Shown piece after piece: positions 1 to 6,915 of a DNA stretch of 9,008 nt (its first letter is position 1; each line of letters begins with the position of its first letter). The translations under genes were made by a program, and so were the position numbers. This DNA is from CAZQEZ01 sp964592475. Lineage in GTDB: Bacteria > Bacteroidota > Bacteroidia > Cytophagales > Cyclobacteriaceae. Under the pieces are notes generated by a model. It worked only from the letters and a program-made list of their open reading frames with translations, did no database searches and was not told the DNA's origin. The stretch lies in assembly GCA_964592475.1 (NCBI GenBank), contig CAZQEZ010000157.1, positions 1-9,008 of the forward strand, read 5' to 3'.

Positions 1-59
1 GTGGTCCGGTATATTTTGTGGTAAATGATTATGATGCTACTTACTATACCAATTTTTAG
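1..59 (+). CDS. C-terminal end of an unidentified protein (partial, 5' end outside window)
   Basis: The frame beginning at base 3 reads GPVYFVVNDYDATYYTNF and then TAG at 57-59; the two other forward frames hit stops within about 30 bases. The residue mix is protein-like, and a strong terminator hairpin follows 29 bases after the stop, which is what the end of a transcription unit should look like. Only about 18 residues are visible, so no family can be assigned. The gene converges on the cyd operon. It could be a chance open frame, but the terminator placement argues for a real gene. Confidence 0.5.
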   Translation, partial: GPVYFVVNDYDATYYTNF

Positions 60-88
60 AAAAGAAAATATTAATTTTAAAAGCAATG

Positions 89-121
89 AAAAAAGCCTCT
101 GGTTATCACAGGGGCTTTTTT
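89..121. terminator. Bidirectional rho-independent terminator between convergent genes
   Basis: The arms AAAAAAGCCTCTG (89-101) and CAGGGGCTTTTTT (109-121) pair along 13 positions with a single T-G wobble and a 7-base loop. The A-run on the left and T-run on the right give a U-tract in both directions. It can therefore end the plus-strand gene stopping at 59 and the minus-strand cyd operon whose last stop is at 167. Confidence 0.88.
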
Positions 122-166
122 CATGATACTCACTATCAAATAAAGTTTAACCTACTAAAATTACCA

Positions 167-1243
167 TTAATAGCTACTTTCGGATAATTCAGTTTTTCCT
201 CGGTAGGTCCAATAAATTAACGAGGTATAACCAATTACAAAAGGCATTCCCCAAATAGCAACTTTGAACATGGTGCGCAATGTATATTCTGACGAAGCAG
301 CATTATAAATATCAAGATTATAAGTAGGATCCAGATTACTAACCATCATATTTGGAAAAATTCCTAAAGCAAATAGCATGATGAGTGCTGCGATTGTACA
401 AGCAGATGAAATGAACATTTGCATTGGCTTGTTTTTAGCTAGCGTACGGGAAATATTGGCTATTGACAATATATTCAAAAGTACAACCAACCAAGCGATT
501 ACTGATATAAGCGTTTGATGCTCGGTAATCAACGGGTGCGAATTGGGTAATGTAACTGCGCCAAACGAAAAATTCGCAATCATTTCCGGACGTAAATACA
601 ATGTAGCAGCCGTAAGCGCCAGGAAAAGAACGATAAAAGAAATATAAGTATATTTAACCCACTTTTTCGCTTTTTGCTGAAGGTCACCTGTTGTTTTCAA
701 ATTAAGGTAAATAGCACCATGCATGGAAAACATGCTTAAATTAAACACCCCGGCCAATATGGCATATGGCGTTACTAAATCTAAAAACGTGCCGGCATAC
801 TCCATGTCCGCACCAATTTCAAATCCCATCACCACGTTGCCAATAGCTACGCCAAACAATATTGCTGCTAGAATAGAGCCTATAGAAAAAGAAGTATCCC
901 AAAAGCGGCGCCACTTCGGGTTATCTTCTTTGCTGCGAAATTCGATAGATACCGCCCTAAATATAAGTGCGAATAGCAATAGCATAAATGGCAGGTAAAA
1001 ACCTGAAAAAGCAGTAGCATACACATGAGGAAAAGCAGCAAACAAAGCACCACCTCCCGTGATGAGCCAAACCTCGTTTCCATCCCACACAGGCCCTATT
1101 GAGTTGAGCATGATCCGACGATTATAATCTCCTTTGCTTAGTAAGTGCAGCGCACCTACACCCAGGTCAAAACCATCCAAAATTGCATAACCTACCAAGA
1201 GGAAACCAACTAAAATATACCAGACAACATTAAAATCTACCAT
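167..1243 (-). CDS. cydB: Cytochrome bd ubiquinol/menaquinol oxidase subunit II (CydB)
   Basis: This is subunit II of the cytochrome bd terminal oxidase, an inner-membrane complex that oxidises quinol and reduces oxygen to water with high affinity, without pumping protons. The 358-residue protein is almost entirely hydrophobic and fits the family's usual nine helices. The conserved motifs DGFDLG (residues 23-28) and GPVWDGNEVW (50-59) are present; the latter holds the conserved Trp-Asp pair (W53, D54). FRAVSIEFR near residue 100 is also typical. The start is the ATG one base after the cydA stop, preceded by an unusually good ribosome-binding site inside the end of cydA. It is the last gene of the cyd operon and ends before the bidirectional terminator. 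No short CydX-like frame was found downstream. Length and motifs look intact. Confidence 0.97.
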   Translation of the reverse strand: MVDFNVVWYILVGFLLVGYAILDGFDLGVGALHLLSKGDYNRRIMLNSIGPVWDGNEVWLITGGGALFAAFPHVYATAFSGFYLPFMLLLFALIFRAVSIEFRSKEDNPKWRRFWDTSFSIGSILAAILFGVAIGNVVMGFEIGADMEYAGTFLDLVTPYAILAGVFNLSMFSMHGAIYLNLKTTGDLQQKAKKWVKYTYISFIVLFLALTAATLYLRPEMIANFSFGAVTLPNSHPLITEHQTLISVIAWLVVLLNILSIANISRTLAKNKPMQMFISSACTIAALIMLFALGIFPNMMVSNLDPTYNLDIYNAASSEYTLRTMFKVAIWGMPFVIGYTSLIYWTYRGKTELSESSY

Positions 1244-1244
1244 T

Positions 1245-2633
1245 TTATTCTCCCTCCATTTTTTTAAATGAACTTACTCTTTCTCCCTTTACTTTATAAA
1301 CCATATCGTTTTCATCTGGCTTTTCAGGACCATGCTTTATTTCTCTATCCAATACGTAAAGCCATACAAAAAATAGTAAGGTATACACGATAAAAAATAA
1401 AATAAGGGAGGTCCATACTTCAGGGGCTGTAACAGATTTGCTAATGCCTTCACTGGTTTTCATTAAACCGTATACTACCCAGGGTTGTCTGCCAACTTCT
1501 GCAGAAACCCAGCCAAGCTGATTGGCAATAACCGGTAAAATTACCGATATTACCATTATTTGAAGTATCCATTTCGCCTGGAACAATTTTTTACGAATAA
1601 GCAAAAATGAACTAAATAAAGTAAAAGCAATAAAGAACATGCCTAAACCTACCATGATGTGGTAAGTTTGGAACACGATAGCCACCGGCGGCCATTCATC
1701 CTCCGGAAAATCATTAAGACCGGTGACTACGCCATTCACGTCACCGTATATCAACCAGCTTAGCATGCCGGGTATTTGAAACGCCACGGTTTCACGTTTA
1801 TCTTCATTGGTATAGCCAAAAATAGTTAAGGAAGCATTATCGGTAGTTTCATACTGCCCTTCAAAAGCGGCTAATTTGGGGGGTTGGTGTTCGGCTACTA
1901 CCTTAGCGTGCCAGTGACCGATAAATAATTGTGCTACACTAGCTATGGTTGCTACTATTAAAGCAGTAGCAATAGATCTTTTGGCAAATTCGATGTGTCT
2001 CTTTTTAATTAAAAAATACGCGGCAACACTTATGACTAAAAAACTGCCTTGAATAAAGGCGCCGTTCACTGAGTGTGTAAACCTTACCATGGCAGAAGGG
2101 TTAAACACCATCCCCCAGAAGTCAACAATCTCTGCCCGGGTAAAACCATTGGTAGTTACCAATTCGTAGGCTACCGGTGTTTGTTGCCAGCTATTAGCTA
2201 CCACAATCCAAAAGGCGCTCATAATTGAACCAATGGATACTAATACAGTGGAAACCATATGTACCCATGGTTTTACTCGGCCCCAGCCGAAAAGCAGAAT
2301 TGCCAAAAATCCGGATTCAAGAAAAAAGGCAAAAATCCCTTCAGCAGCTAAAGGAGAACCAAATACATCGCCAACAAAACGCGAGTAAGAAGCCCAATTG
2401 GTACCAAATTCAAATTCCATTACAATGCCGGAAGCAACACCTACAGCGAAATTAGCAGCAAAAATTTTGATCCAAAAACGAGTGATATTCTCATAAATTT
2501 TGTTTTTAGTAATTAAATAACTTGCCTCATATATTACCAATAATAAGCCCATGCCAATAGAAAAAGGCGGGAATATGTAATGGAACATGATGGTAAAAGC
2601 AAATTGAACGCGTGATAACATTTCTACATCCAT
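1245..2633 (-). CDS. cydA: Cytochrome bd ubiquinol/menaquinol oxidase subunit I (CydA), short Q-loop type
   Basis: This is subunit I of cytochrome bd, which carries the quinol site and the three haems b558, b595 and d. Expected residues, compared with E. coli CydA from memory, are all visible. H18 and E379 correspond to the axial ligands of the two high-spin haems, and H187 and M327 to the b558 ligands. E98 and E106 lie on the proton path. K253 and E258 in PPKLAAFEGQ match the Q-loop quinol residues, and GRQPW at 381-385 is the signature. At 462 residues it is about 60 shorter than the E. coli protein (522), mostly because the Q-loop is short, as in Gram-positive enzymes. The position of E. 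coli Arg391 is His325 here (YHIMVG). About nine membrane helices are followed by a charged cytoplasmic tail from about residue 433. The start is the ATG four bases after the small upstream ORF. Confidence 0.97.
   Translation of the reverse strand: MDVEMLSRVQFAFTIMFHYIFPPFSIGMGLLLVIYEASYLITKNKIYENITRFWIKIFAANFAVGVASGIVMEFEFGTNWASYSRFVGDVFGSPLAAEGIFAFFLESGFLAILLFGWGRVKPWVHMVSTVLVSIGSIMSAFWIVVANSWQQTPVAYELVTTNGFTRAEIVDFWGMVFNPSAMVRFTHSVNGAFIQGSFLVISVAAYFLIKKRHIEFAKRSIATALIVATIASVAQLFIGHWHAKVVAEHQPPKLAAFEGQYETTDNASLTIFGYTNEDKRETVAFQIPGMLSWLIYGDVNGVVTGLNDFPEDEWPPVAIVFQTYHIMVGLGMFFIAFTLFSSFLLIRKKLFQAKWILQIMVISVILPVIANQLGWVSAEVGRQPWVVYGLMKTSEGISKSVTAPEVWTSLILFFIVYTLLFFVWLYVLDREIKHGPEKPDENDMVYKVKGERVSSFKKMEGE
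1250..1257 (-). promoter_or_regulatory. Shine-Dalgarno sequence for cydB, within the last codons of cydA
   Basis: On the minus strand GGAGGGAG lies six bases before the cydB ATG and overlaps the codons of the final Glu-Gly-Glu of CydA. It is the only strong purine-rich ribosome-binding site ahead of a confident start in this window. Together with the one-base gap between stop and start, it suggests translational coupling or reinitiation that keeps CydA and CydB in equal amounts. Confidence 0.6.
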
Positions 2634-2637
2634 ACTC

Positions 2638-2838
2638 TTATTTATTTTTAGATTTGAAATATATTATAATTCCACCAATTGCAAAGACTAATCCTACAAT
2701 GGCTTTAAGCCACTTTGTGTAGGTTAAGCTGAGAAATTCATCAAAAATTGGTATTCTTTTGAAGATGAAGAAAAAGAAGGTAAGCGAAATTACCAGAATA
2801 AAAAATTGGTTAATTGGGGTCATTTTGGATGCTCCCAT
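2638..2838 (-). CDS. Small two-helix membrane protein upstream of cydA, family unknown
   Basis: This 66-residue protein has two hydrophobic segments (about 12-26, phenylalanine-rich, and 44-61), joined by a loop with basic and acidic residues (KRIPIFDE) and ending in a lysine-rich tail, KSKNK. It is the first gene of the cyd transcription unit, with four bases between its stop and the cydA ATG. I do not recognise the sequence. It does not resemble CydX as I know it (about 37 residues, one helix), nor the DUF4492 proteins that I recall next to cydA in other Bacteroidota. Position suggests an assembly or accessory factor for the oxidase, which is inference only. The start is uncertain: the second ATG at 2823 (MTPINQ) has GGGAG eight bases upstream and would give 61 residues, whereas the first ATG has no such site. 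Confidence 0.72.
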   Translation of the reverse strand: MGASKMTPINQFFILVISLTFFFFIFKRIPIFDEFLSLTYTKWLKAIVGLVFAIGGIIIYFKSKNK

Positions 2839-2868
2839 ATCAAAGAAATTTAAAGGTTAAAAACGGGG

Positions 2869-2884
2869 CTAAATTATAGCTTTA
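2869..2884. promoter_or_regulatory. Possible back-to-back divergent -7 promoter boxes
   Basis: The 70-base spacer between the cyd operon and the phosphoesterase gene holds two near matches to the Bacteroidota -7 box TAnnTTTG, placed end to end. TAATTTAG on the minus strand (2876-2869) faces the cyd operon, and TAGCTTTA on the plus strand (2877-2884) faces the phosphoesterase. Each has one mismatch. Predicted leaders would be about 20-40 bases. No clear -33 TTG is placed correctly for either box, so this is a weak call. Confidence 0.25.
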
Positions 2885-2908
2885 ATGTCAAATAAAAAAA
2901 TATACTAA

Positions 2909-3415
2909 ATGAAAATTGGAGTAATTTCTGATACTCATGGATACCTCGACGATCAAATGCTTAATTACTTCGCGGAAGTGGATGAAATATGGCATGCTGG
3001 CGACTTTGGAAATTGGGAAGTAGTAGAAAAATTGAAAAATTTTAAGCCATTAATAGGGGTTTTCGGCAACATTGATGGTCATGAAATCAGACAATCTTTT
3101 CCGGAACAATTACATATTGAAAGAGAAGGCCTACAAATTTGGATAATACATATTGGCGGTTCTCCTCCTGGTTATAATGCAAAAGTGAAGAAAATTTTGC
3201 AGCAAAAAGTTCCTGATATCATGGTTTGTGGACATTCCCATATTTTAAAAGTAATGGCCGATGCTAGTCACAATAAAATGTTATACATCAATCCGGGAGC
3301 CGCTGGAAAACAAGGGTTTCATAAAATGCGTACCATGCTACGATTCGAAATAGTAAAGCGAAGGCCAACTAATTTAGAGGTAATAGAATTGGGGAAAAGA
3401 GGTGAGTTACCATAA
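2909..3415 (+). CDS. YfcE/MJ0936-type metallophosphoesterase (phosphodiesterase)
   Basis: This 168-residue cytoplasmic enzyme belongs to the calcineurin-like fold, YfcE/MJ0936 subgroup. These enzymes hydrolyse phosphodiesters with a two-metal centre; the natural substrate is generally unknown. All metal-binding positions of the family are visible: D8 and H10 (ISDTHG), D32 (HAGDFGNW), N54 (GNIDG), H81 (IIHIGG), and H109 and H111 (CGHSH). Length is typical (about 160-185) and there is no signal peptide. The start ATG gives the canonical MKIGVISDTH beginning. It is transcribed alone, divergent from the cyd operon and convergent with the M48 protease, so context adds nothing about its substrate. 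The family call is firm; the biological role is open. Confidence 0.92.
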   Translation: MKIGVISDTHGYLDDQMLNYFAEVDEIWHAGDFGNWEVVEKLKNFKPLIGVFGNIDGHEIRQSFPEQLHIEREGLQIWIIHIGGSPPGYNAKVKKILQQKVPDIMVCGHSHILKVMADASHNKMLYINPGAAGKQGFHKMRTMLRFEIVKRRPTNLEVIELGKRGELP

Positions 3416-3438
3416 ATTTATCACATTTTGACAAGAAA

Positions 3439-3465
3439 CCTTCAAGGATCATTTCTCCTTGAAGG
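3439..3465. terminator. Hairpin between convergent stop codons, probable bidirectional terminator
   Basis: CCTTCAAGG (3439-3447) and CCTTGAAGG (3457-3465) form a perfect 9-bp stem with a 9-base loop in the 58-base gap between two convergent genes. T-runs are modest: AAAATTTT follows on the plus side and TTTCTT on the minus side. Position makes a shared terminator the most likely role, though it is weaker than the hairpin at 89-121. Confidence 0.62.
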
Positions 3466-3473
3466 CCAAAATT

Positions 3474-4271
3474 TTAATTATTGTTGCGATAATATTTCAT
3501 TGCTTGTGGCATCCATTTGTTTAAGTTTTCTATCCGGGTTTCGTGTGAAGGGTGCGTAGATAAGAATTCCGGAGGTGCACCTCCACCAGATTGAGCTTTC
3601 ATCCTTGTCCAAAAATCCGGAGCTTCTTGGGGGTTATACCCGGCCATAGCCATGAAAAACAGTCCAAGCTTATCAGCTTCTGACTCGTGAAGACGACTGT
3701 AAGGCAAAACCCCCAATACGGTGGAGCCAACGCCGTAGGCTGCCATTGCCACTTGTTGTGTCTTCTGGGGTTCATCTCGCAGGGCTACTGCTAATGCCGT
3801 GCCAAGACCTTGTTGTACTAAACCCTGAGTCATTCTTTCATTACCATGCTCGGCGATAGCATGTGCAATTTCGTGACCCATCACTACTGCTACACCATTC
3901 TCATCCTGGCATATAGGCATTATGCCTTCGTAAAAAGCAACTTTACCGCCAGGCATGGCCCAGGCATTTATTACATCATCTGCTAGTACATGAAACTCCC
4001 ATTTATATCCTTCGATTGCTTCAGATTTATTGACCTCTTGTAAGTATTCCTGTACGGCATTTTTTATGTCATTTCCTACTGTTTTTACCATATCACGGTA
4101 GCGTTTATTATTGCTAAGTTTATTTTCTTTTAATACCTGGTTGTAACTTTGATAGCTTAGTTGCAGCATTTGAGAGCTGGGGATCCAAGTAATTTGTTTG
4201 CGACCTGTAAGTGGTACAGTAGAACAGCTGTAAATTATAAAAATTGAGATAATTGCAATTAACTTTTTCAT
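3474..4271 (-). CDS. M48-family zinc metalloprotease, periplasmic lipoprotein
   Basis: This is a zinc-dependent endopeptidase of the M48 group without membrane-spanning helices (Oma1/LoiP/BepA-like), expected to act in envelope protein quality control. The N-terminus is a lipoprotein signal with the lipid-modified cysteine probably C16 (IIYSC, a slightly loose lipobox). The active site is HEIAH at 133-137, with E134 catalytic. The third zinc ligand is probably E196 within HESEADKLG. The family's STHPSHETR motif follows near residue 228. At 265 residues it matches short single-domain family members; there is no TPR extension as in BepA. It is a single gene, divergent from the FAH operon. The start ATG gives a typical MKKLIAII signal peptide. 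The substrate cannot be read from the sequence. Confidence 0.94.
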   Translation of the reverse strand: MKKLIAIISIFIIYSCSTVPLTGRKQITWIPSSQMLQLSYQSYNQVLKENKLSNNKRYRDMVKTVGNDIKNAVQEYLQEVNKSEAIEGYKWEFHVLADDVINAWAMPGGKVAFYEGIMPICQDENGVAVVMGHEIAHAIAEHGNERMTQGLVQQGLGTALAVALRDEPQKTQQVAMAAYGVGSTVLGVLPYSRLHESEADKLGLFFMAMAGYNPQEAPDFWTRMKAQSGGGAPPEFLSTHPSHETRIENLNKWMPQAMKYYRNNN

Positions 4272-4350
4272 TAGATTATTAAATTTTAAAAATATTTTTC
4301 CAGGTGATTTCGTTTAATTAACGGATTGGCTATAGAATAGGTTTTTTTGT

Positions 4351-4388
4351 GCTTTAGCATATTTTAATCAAAAATTTAATGCTAAAGC
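4351..4388. repeat. Perfect 10-bp inverted repeat in a divergent intergenic region
   Basis: GCTTTAGCAT (4351-4360) and ATGCTAAAGC (4379-4388) are exact reverse complements separated by an 18-base AT-rich spacer. Half-site centres are 28 bases apart, close to three helical turns. The right arm ends 12 bases before the -7 box of the downstream operon, in the region an RNA polymerase would cover. This fits an operator for a regulator that binds both half-sites. It could also be a hairpin if transcribed from the minus strand. Confidence 0.55.
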
Positions 4389-4400
4389 GGCTGGAATTTA

Positions 4401-4408
4401 TAATTTTG
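4401..4408 (+). promoter_or_regulatory. Bacteroidota -7 promoter box for the FAH-M23-Bcp operon
   Basis: TAATTTTG matches TAnnTTTG exactly and lies 26 bases before the ATG at 4435, giving a predicted leader of about 20 bases. I do not see a TTG at the usual -33 distance; that region is instead occupied by the right arm of the inverted repeat, which may mean an activator is needed. Confidence 0.5.
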
Positions 4409-4434
4409 GAGCAACTGAAACAAATAATAGTATT

Positions 4435-5046
4435 ATGAAAATATTGGCCATAGGTCGCAATTATGTTGCTCATATTGAAGAATTGAACAATGAAAAACCC
4501 AGCGAACCGGTAATTTTTACCAAACCTGATACCGCTTTAGTTAAAAATGCAAAGGAGTTTTACCATCCTGAATACAGTAAAGATATTCATTATGAGGTAG
4601 AATTGGTAATTAAAATCAATCAGGAGGGTAAACATATTCATGAAAAATTCGCCAATAAATACTTTGATGAGATAGGTATTGGTGTAGACTTAACAGCGCG
4701 TGACATACAAGCCAAAGCTAAAGAAAAAGGATTACCATGGGCTTTAGCCAAGGGGTTTGATGCTTCAGCTCCTGTTTCTGATTTTAAGAATAAATCCGAA
4801 TTTTCCGATTTGAAAAACATAAACTTTAGCCTGGAAGTAAATGATTTAGTAAAGCAGCAAGGAAATTCCGGCTTAATGATTTATAATTTTGCATATATTA
4901 TTCATTACATATCTACTTTTATTACTTTAAAAAAAGGCGACCTAATATTTACAGGTACTCCGGCTGGTGTAGGGCCAATAAAAATTGGAGATGTTCTAAA
5001 AGCTTATATTGAAAATGAAAAACTACTTGAATTCGAAATTAAATAA
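4435..5046 (+). CDS. Fumarylacetoacetate hydrolase-family protein (FAHD1-like acylpyruvase/oxaloacetate decarboxylase type)
   Basis: This 203-residue cytoplasmic protein is of the short, single-domain FAH type (FAHD1/YcgM-like). Such enzymes cleave C-C bonds in acylpyruvates, or decarboxylate or tautomerise oxaloacetate, using a bound divalent metal. The metal ligands are visible: E54 and E56 in IHYEVELVI, and D85 in GVDLTARD. K106 (LAKGFD) and TGTPAGVGP near residue 173 complete the active site. It starts with MKILAIGRNY, normal for the group, and the exact promoter box just upstream supports this ATG. It is the first gene of a three-gene unit, and its last 32 bases overlap the start of the M23 peptidase. 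No catabolic pathway genes are nearby, so a housekeeping role in keto-acid metabolism is more likely than aromatic degradation. The exact substrate cannot be decided. Confidence 0.93.
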   Translation: MKILAIGRNYVAHIEELNNEKPSEPVIFTKPDTALVKNAKEFYHPEYSKDIHYEVELVIKINQEGKHIHEKFANKYFDEIGIGVDLTARDIQAKAKEKGLPWALAKGFDASAPVSDFKNKSEFSDLKNINFSLEVNDLVKQQGNSGLMIYNFAYIIHYISTFITLKKGDLIFTGTPAGVGPIKIGDVLKAYIENEKLLEFEIK

Positions 5047-6913
5047 ATTAATACTTATAATTTTTTTCGTGGCACCAGGGGTATCTATGCATGCTCAGTC
5101 TAATGATGCCAAATATATCTTTCCTGTCAGACCCGGAGAGGTAAATTATCTGTCAGGCACCATGGGCGAAGTAAGATCCAGTCACTTTCATGCTGGTATC
5201 GACGTGAAAACCGGTGGGGTAGAAGGATTGCCTATTTATGCCATTGCCGACGGATATGTAAGCAGGATAAAAGTATCTACCAGTGGATACGGCAATGCAC
5301 TTTATGTAGCGCACCCAAACGGGGCTACTTCTGTATATGCACACTTGCTAAAATTTTTAGATCCCATCGCTAGCTACGTACGAGAGGCACAGTATCGCAA
5401 TCGATCTTTTGCTATAGAGCTTTTCCCGGAGGTGAATGAATTAAAAGTACAAAGAGGTAAGCCTATTGCTCTCTCGGGCAATTCCGGTTCATCGGGTGGC
5501 CCTCATTTGCATTTCGAAATTCGTGATGCCAATCAGTGGGCACTTAATCCACTCATGTATAATTTTGATGAAATAAGAGACAATATAGCCCCTTTGGTAT
5601 ATAAGTTATCTTTAGTTCCTCTTACTAAAAATGCTCGCATTAATGACCAGTTCAAGCGCTTCGATTTCGACCTGTATCGCAAAGGAAACCGGTATTACCT
5701 AACAGAACCGGTTGAAGTATGGGGACAAATTGGGGTGCAGGTTTATACTTACGATATGCTCAATGGTGCCTCAAATTTGAATGGAGTGCCTTACATGGAT
5801 TTAGAAATGGATGGGCAGCGCTGGTTCACAAAATTTCTGGATAAGTTCTCTTTTTATGAAACTCGCGATATTTTAATTCATTACGACTATGCGCTTAGCC
5901 ACAATACCGGCAAAAGGTTTGAAAAGCTTTACATTGACGATGGTAATGATTTGAGCATTTATGAAGAAATAAAAAATAAGGGAAAGCTCGTTGTCAACCA
6001 GCAAAAAATTTATCCTGTAAAAATAACCTTAAAAGATGCCTATCAAAATACTACAGAAGTCACTTTTGACCTGAGGGGAAAGCAGCCAGCAAATATCGTA
6101 AAAACTAGCAGAGACGAGTTTAATGGCAGTGGATATGAAATTGCTGACAACAATTTAATGATATATTCGCCTTCCAATCAGGAAGTATTAATATTTGCCA
6201 ATCGTCAAAAATATAAACCGGAAGTTGATTACACGCACAATCAGCACGCCATATATATGTGGGATTTAAACAAAGGTTTACCTGATTCTATTTTGGTGGA
6301 TGGTCAGGCAATGGATTTCAATTATCAAATGGCTATTCCGGCTGGAGCTTCCTTTAATTACTATCATGAAATAATGGATATCCATATGAGCAAAGAAGCC
6401 CTTTTCGACACACTTTTTTTAAGCCTGTCTTATAACGATAAAGGTTCCGGCAAAGAGTTTTTTACTATAAACGATGGATCTATTCCGGTACGAAAATATT
6501 TTAATCTCACGCTAAAACCGAAACAATCCTATCAGGATAAATCAAAAACAGCAGTATATCAAGTAAATGGTAGCCGCTACTCTTACAAAGGAGGTCAATG
6601 GATTGGCGACAAAATTAGATTTCGTACTCGTGATCTTGGCACCTATACCTTACTTAAAGATGTTACTGCTCCCAAAATATCTCCACGTACTGTGAGTAGC
6701 GATGCATTGAGCTTTTATATTTCTGATAACTTAAGTGGTATTGATAGCTTTGAAGCCAAAGTAAATGGAGAATGGGTACTCATGAAATACGATTATAAAC
6801 GAGCCTATATCTGGTCAGAAAAGTTGGATAATTCAAAACCTTTCAAGGGACAAGTAGTTTTGACCGTCACCGATAATGCAGGTAATGTTCAACAATATAA
6901 ATCAACACTATAA
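5015..6913 (+). CDS. Secreted M23/LytM-family metallopeptidase with long beta-rich C-terminal region
   Basis: This is a predicted zinc endopeptidase acting on peptidoglycan cross-bridges. I chose ATG 5015 (632 residues) over the in-frame TTG at 5009. It gives a good signal peptide (about residues 1-29, ending MHAQS), while the TTG adds only two residues. The LytM domain spans about residues 30-180. Its motifs are HFHAGID (zinc ligands H59, D63), YAHL (H110) and HLHFEIRD (H164, H166), so all catalytic positions are intact, unlike the degenerate LytM activators of amidases. The remaining 450 or so residues are beta-strand-like with no named domain I can assign, ending in a probable Ig-like segment (TAPKIS, DNLSGID, VTDNAGN). 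This layout is common in Bacteroidota M23 proteins. It overlaps the FAH gene by 32 bases and sits two bases before the peroxiredoxin gene. Confidence 0.93.
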   Translation: MKNYLNSKLNKLILIIFFVAPGVSMHAQSNDAKYIFPVRPGEVNYLSGTMGEVRSSHFHAGIDVKTGGVEGLPIYAIADGYVSRIKVSTSGYGNALYVAHPNGATSVYAHLLKFLDPIASYVREAQYRNRSFAIELFPEVNELKVQRGKPIALSGNSGSSGGPHLHFEIRDANQWALNPLMYNFDEIRDNIAPLVYKLSLVPLTKNARINDQFKRFDFDLYRKGNRYYLTEPVEVWGQIGVQVYTYDMLNGASNLNGVPYMDLEMDGQRWFTKFLDKFSFYETRDILIHYDYALSHNTGKRFEKLYIDDGNDLSIYEEIKNKGKLVVNQQKIYPVKITLKDAYQNTTEVTFDLRGKQPANIVKTSRDEFNGSGYEIADNNLMIYSPSNQEVLIFANRQKYKPEVDYTHNQHAIYMWDLNKGLPDSILVDGQAMDFNYQMAIPAGASFNYYHEIMDIHMSKEALFDTLFLSLSYNDKGSGKEFFTINDGSIPVRKYFNLTLKPKQSYQDKSKTAVYQVNGSRYSYKGGQWIGDKIRFRTRDLGTYTLLKDVTAPKISPRTVSSDALSFYISDNLSGIDSFEAKVNGEWVLMKYDYKRAYIWSEKLDNSKPFKGQVVLTVTDNAGNVQQYKSTL

Positions 6914-6915
6914 AA

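Noticed and set aside
122..166. Search for a CydX-like small gene after cydB
   Set aside because: Only 45 bases lie between the cydB stop and the terminator, with no usable minus-strand ORF.
723..998. Open frame on the plus strand opposite cydB
   Set aside because: It is the antisense shadow of conserved CydB codons; the peptide has no family features or start context.
2225..2455. Open frame on the plus strand opposite cydA
   Set aside because: It is antisense to conserved CydA motifs and its composition (Gln/Lys-rich) is typical of a shadow frame.
2873..2891. TTGACA and TATAAT on the minus strand ahead of the cyd operon, resembling a sigma-70 promoter
   Set aside because: Only about seven bases separate them, far short of the usual 17, and Bacteroidota primary sigma factors do not use this consensus.
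4272..4350. A promoter box for the M48 protease (TATTTTTA on the minus strand)
   Set aside because: It is one of several AT-run near-matches with no supporting upstream element, so it cannot be told from background.
5009..5014. TTG at 5009 as the start of the M23 peptidase
   Set aside because: An ATG two codons later gives a standard signal peptide; the TTG adds only two residues and has no better context.
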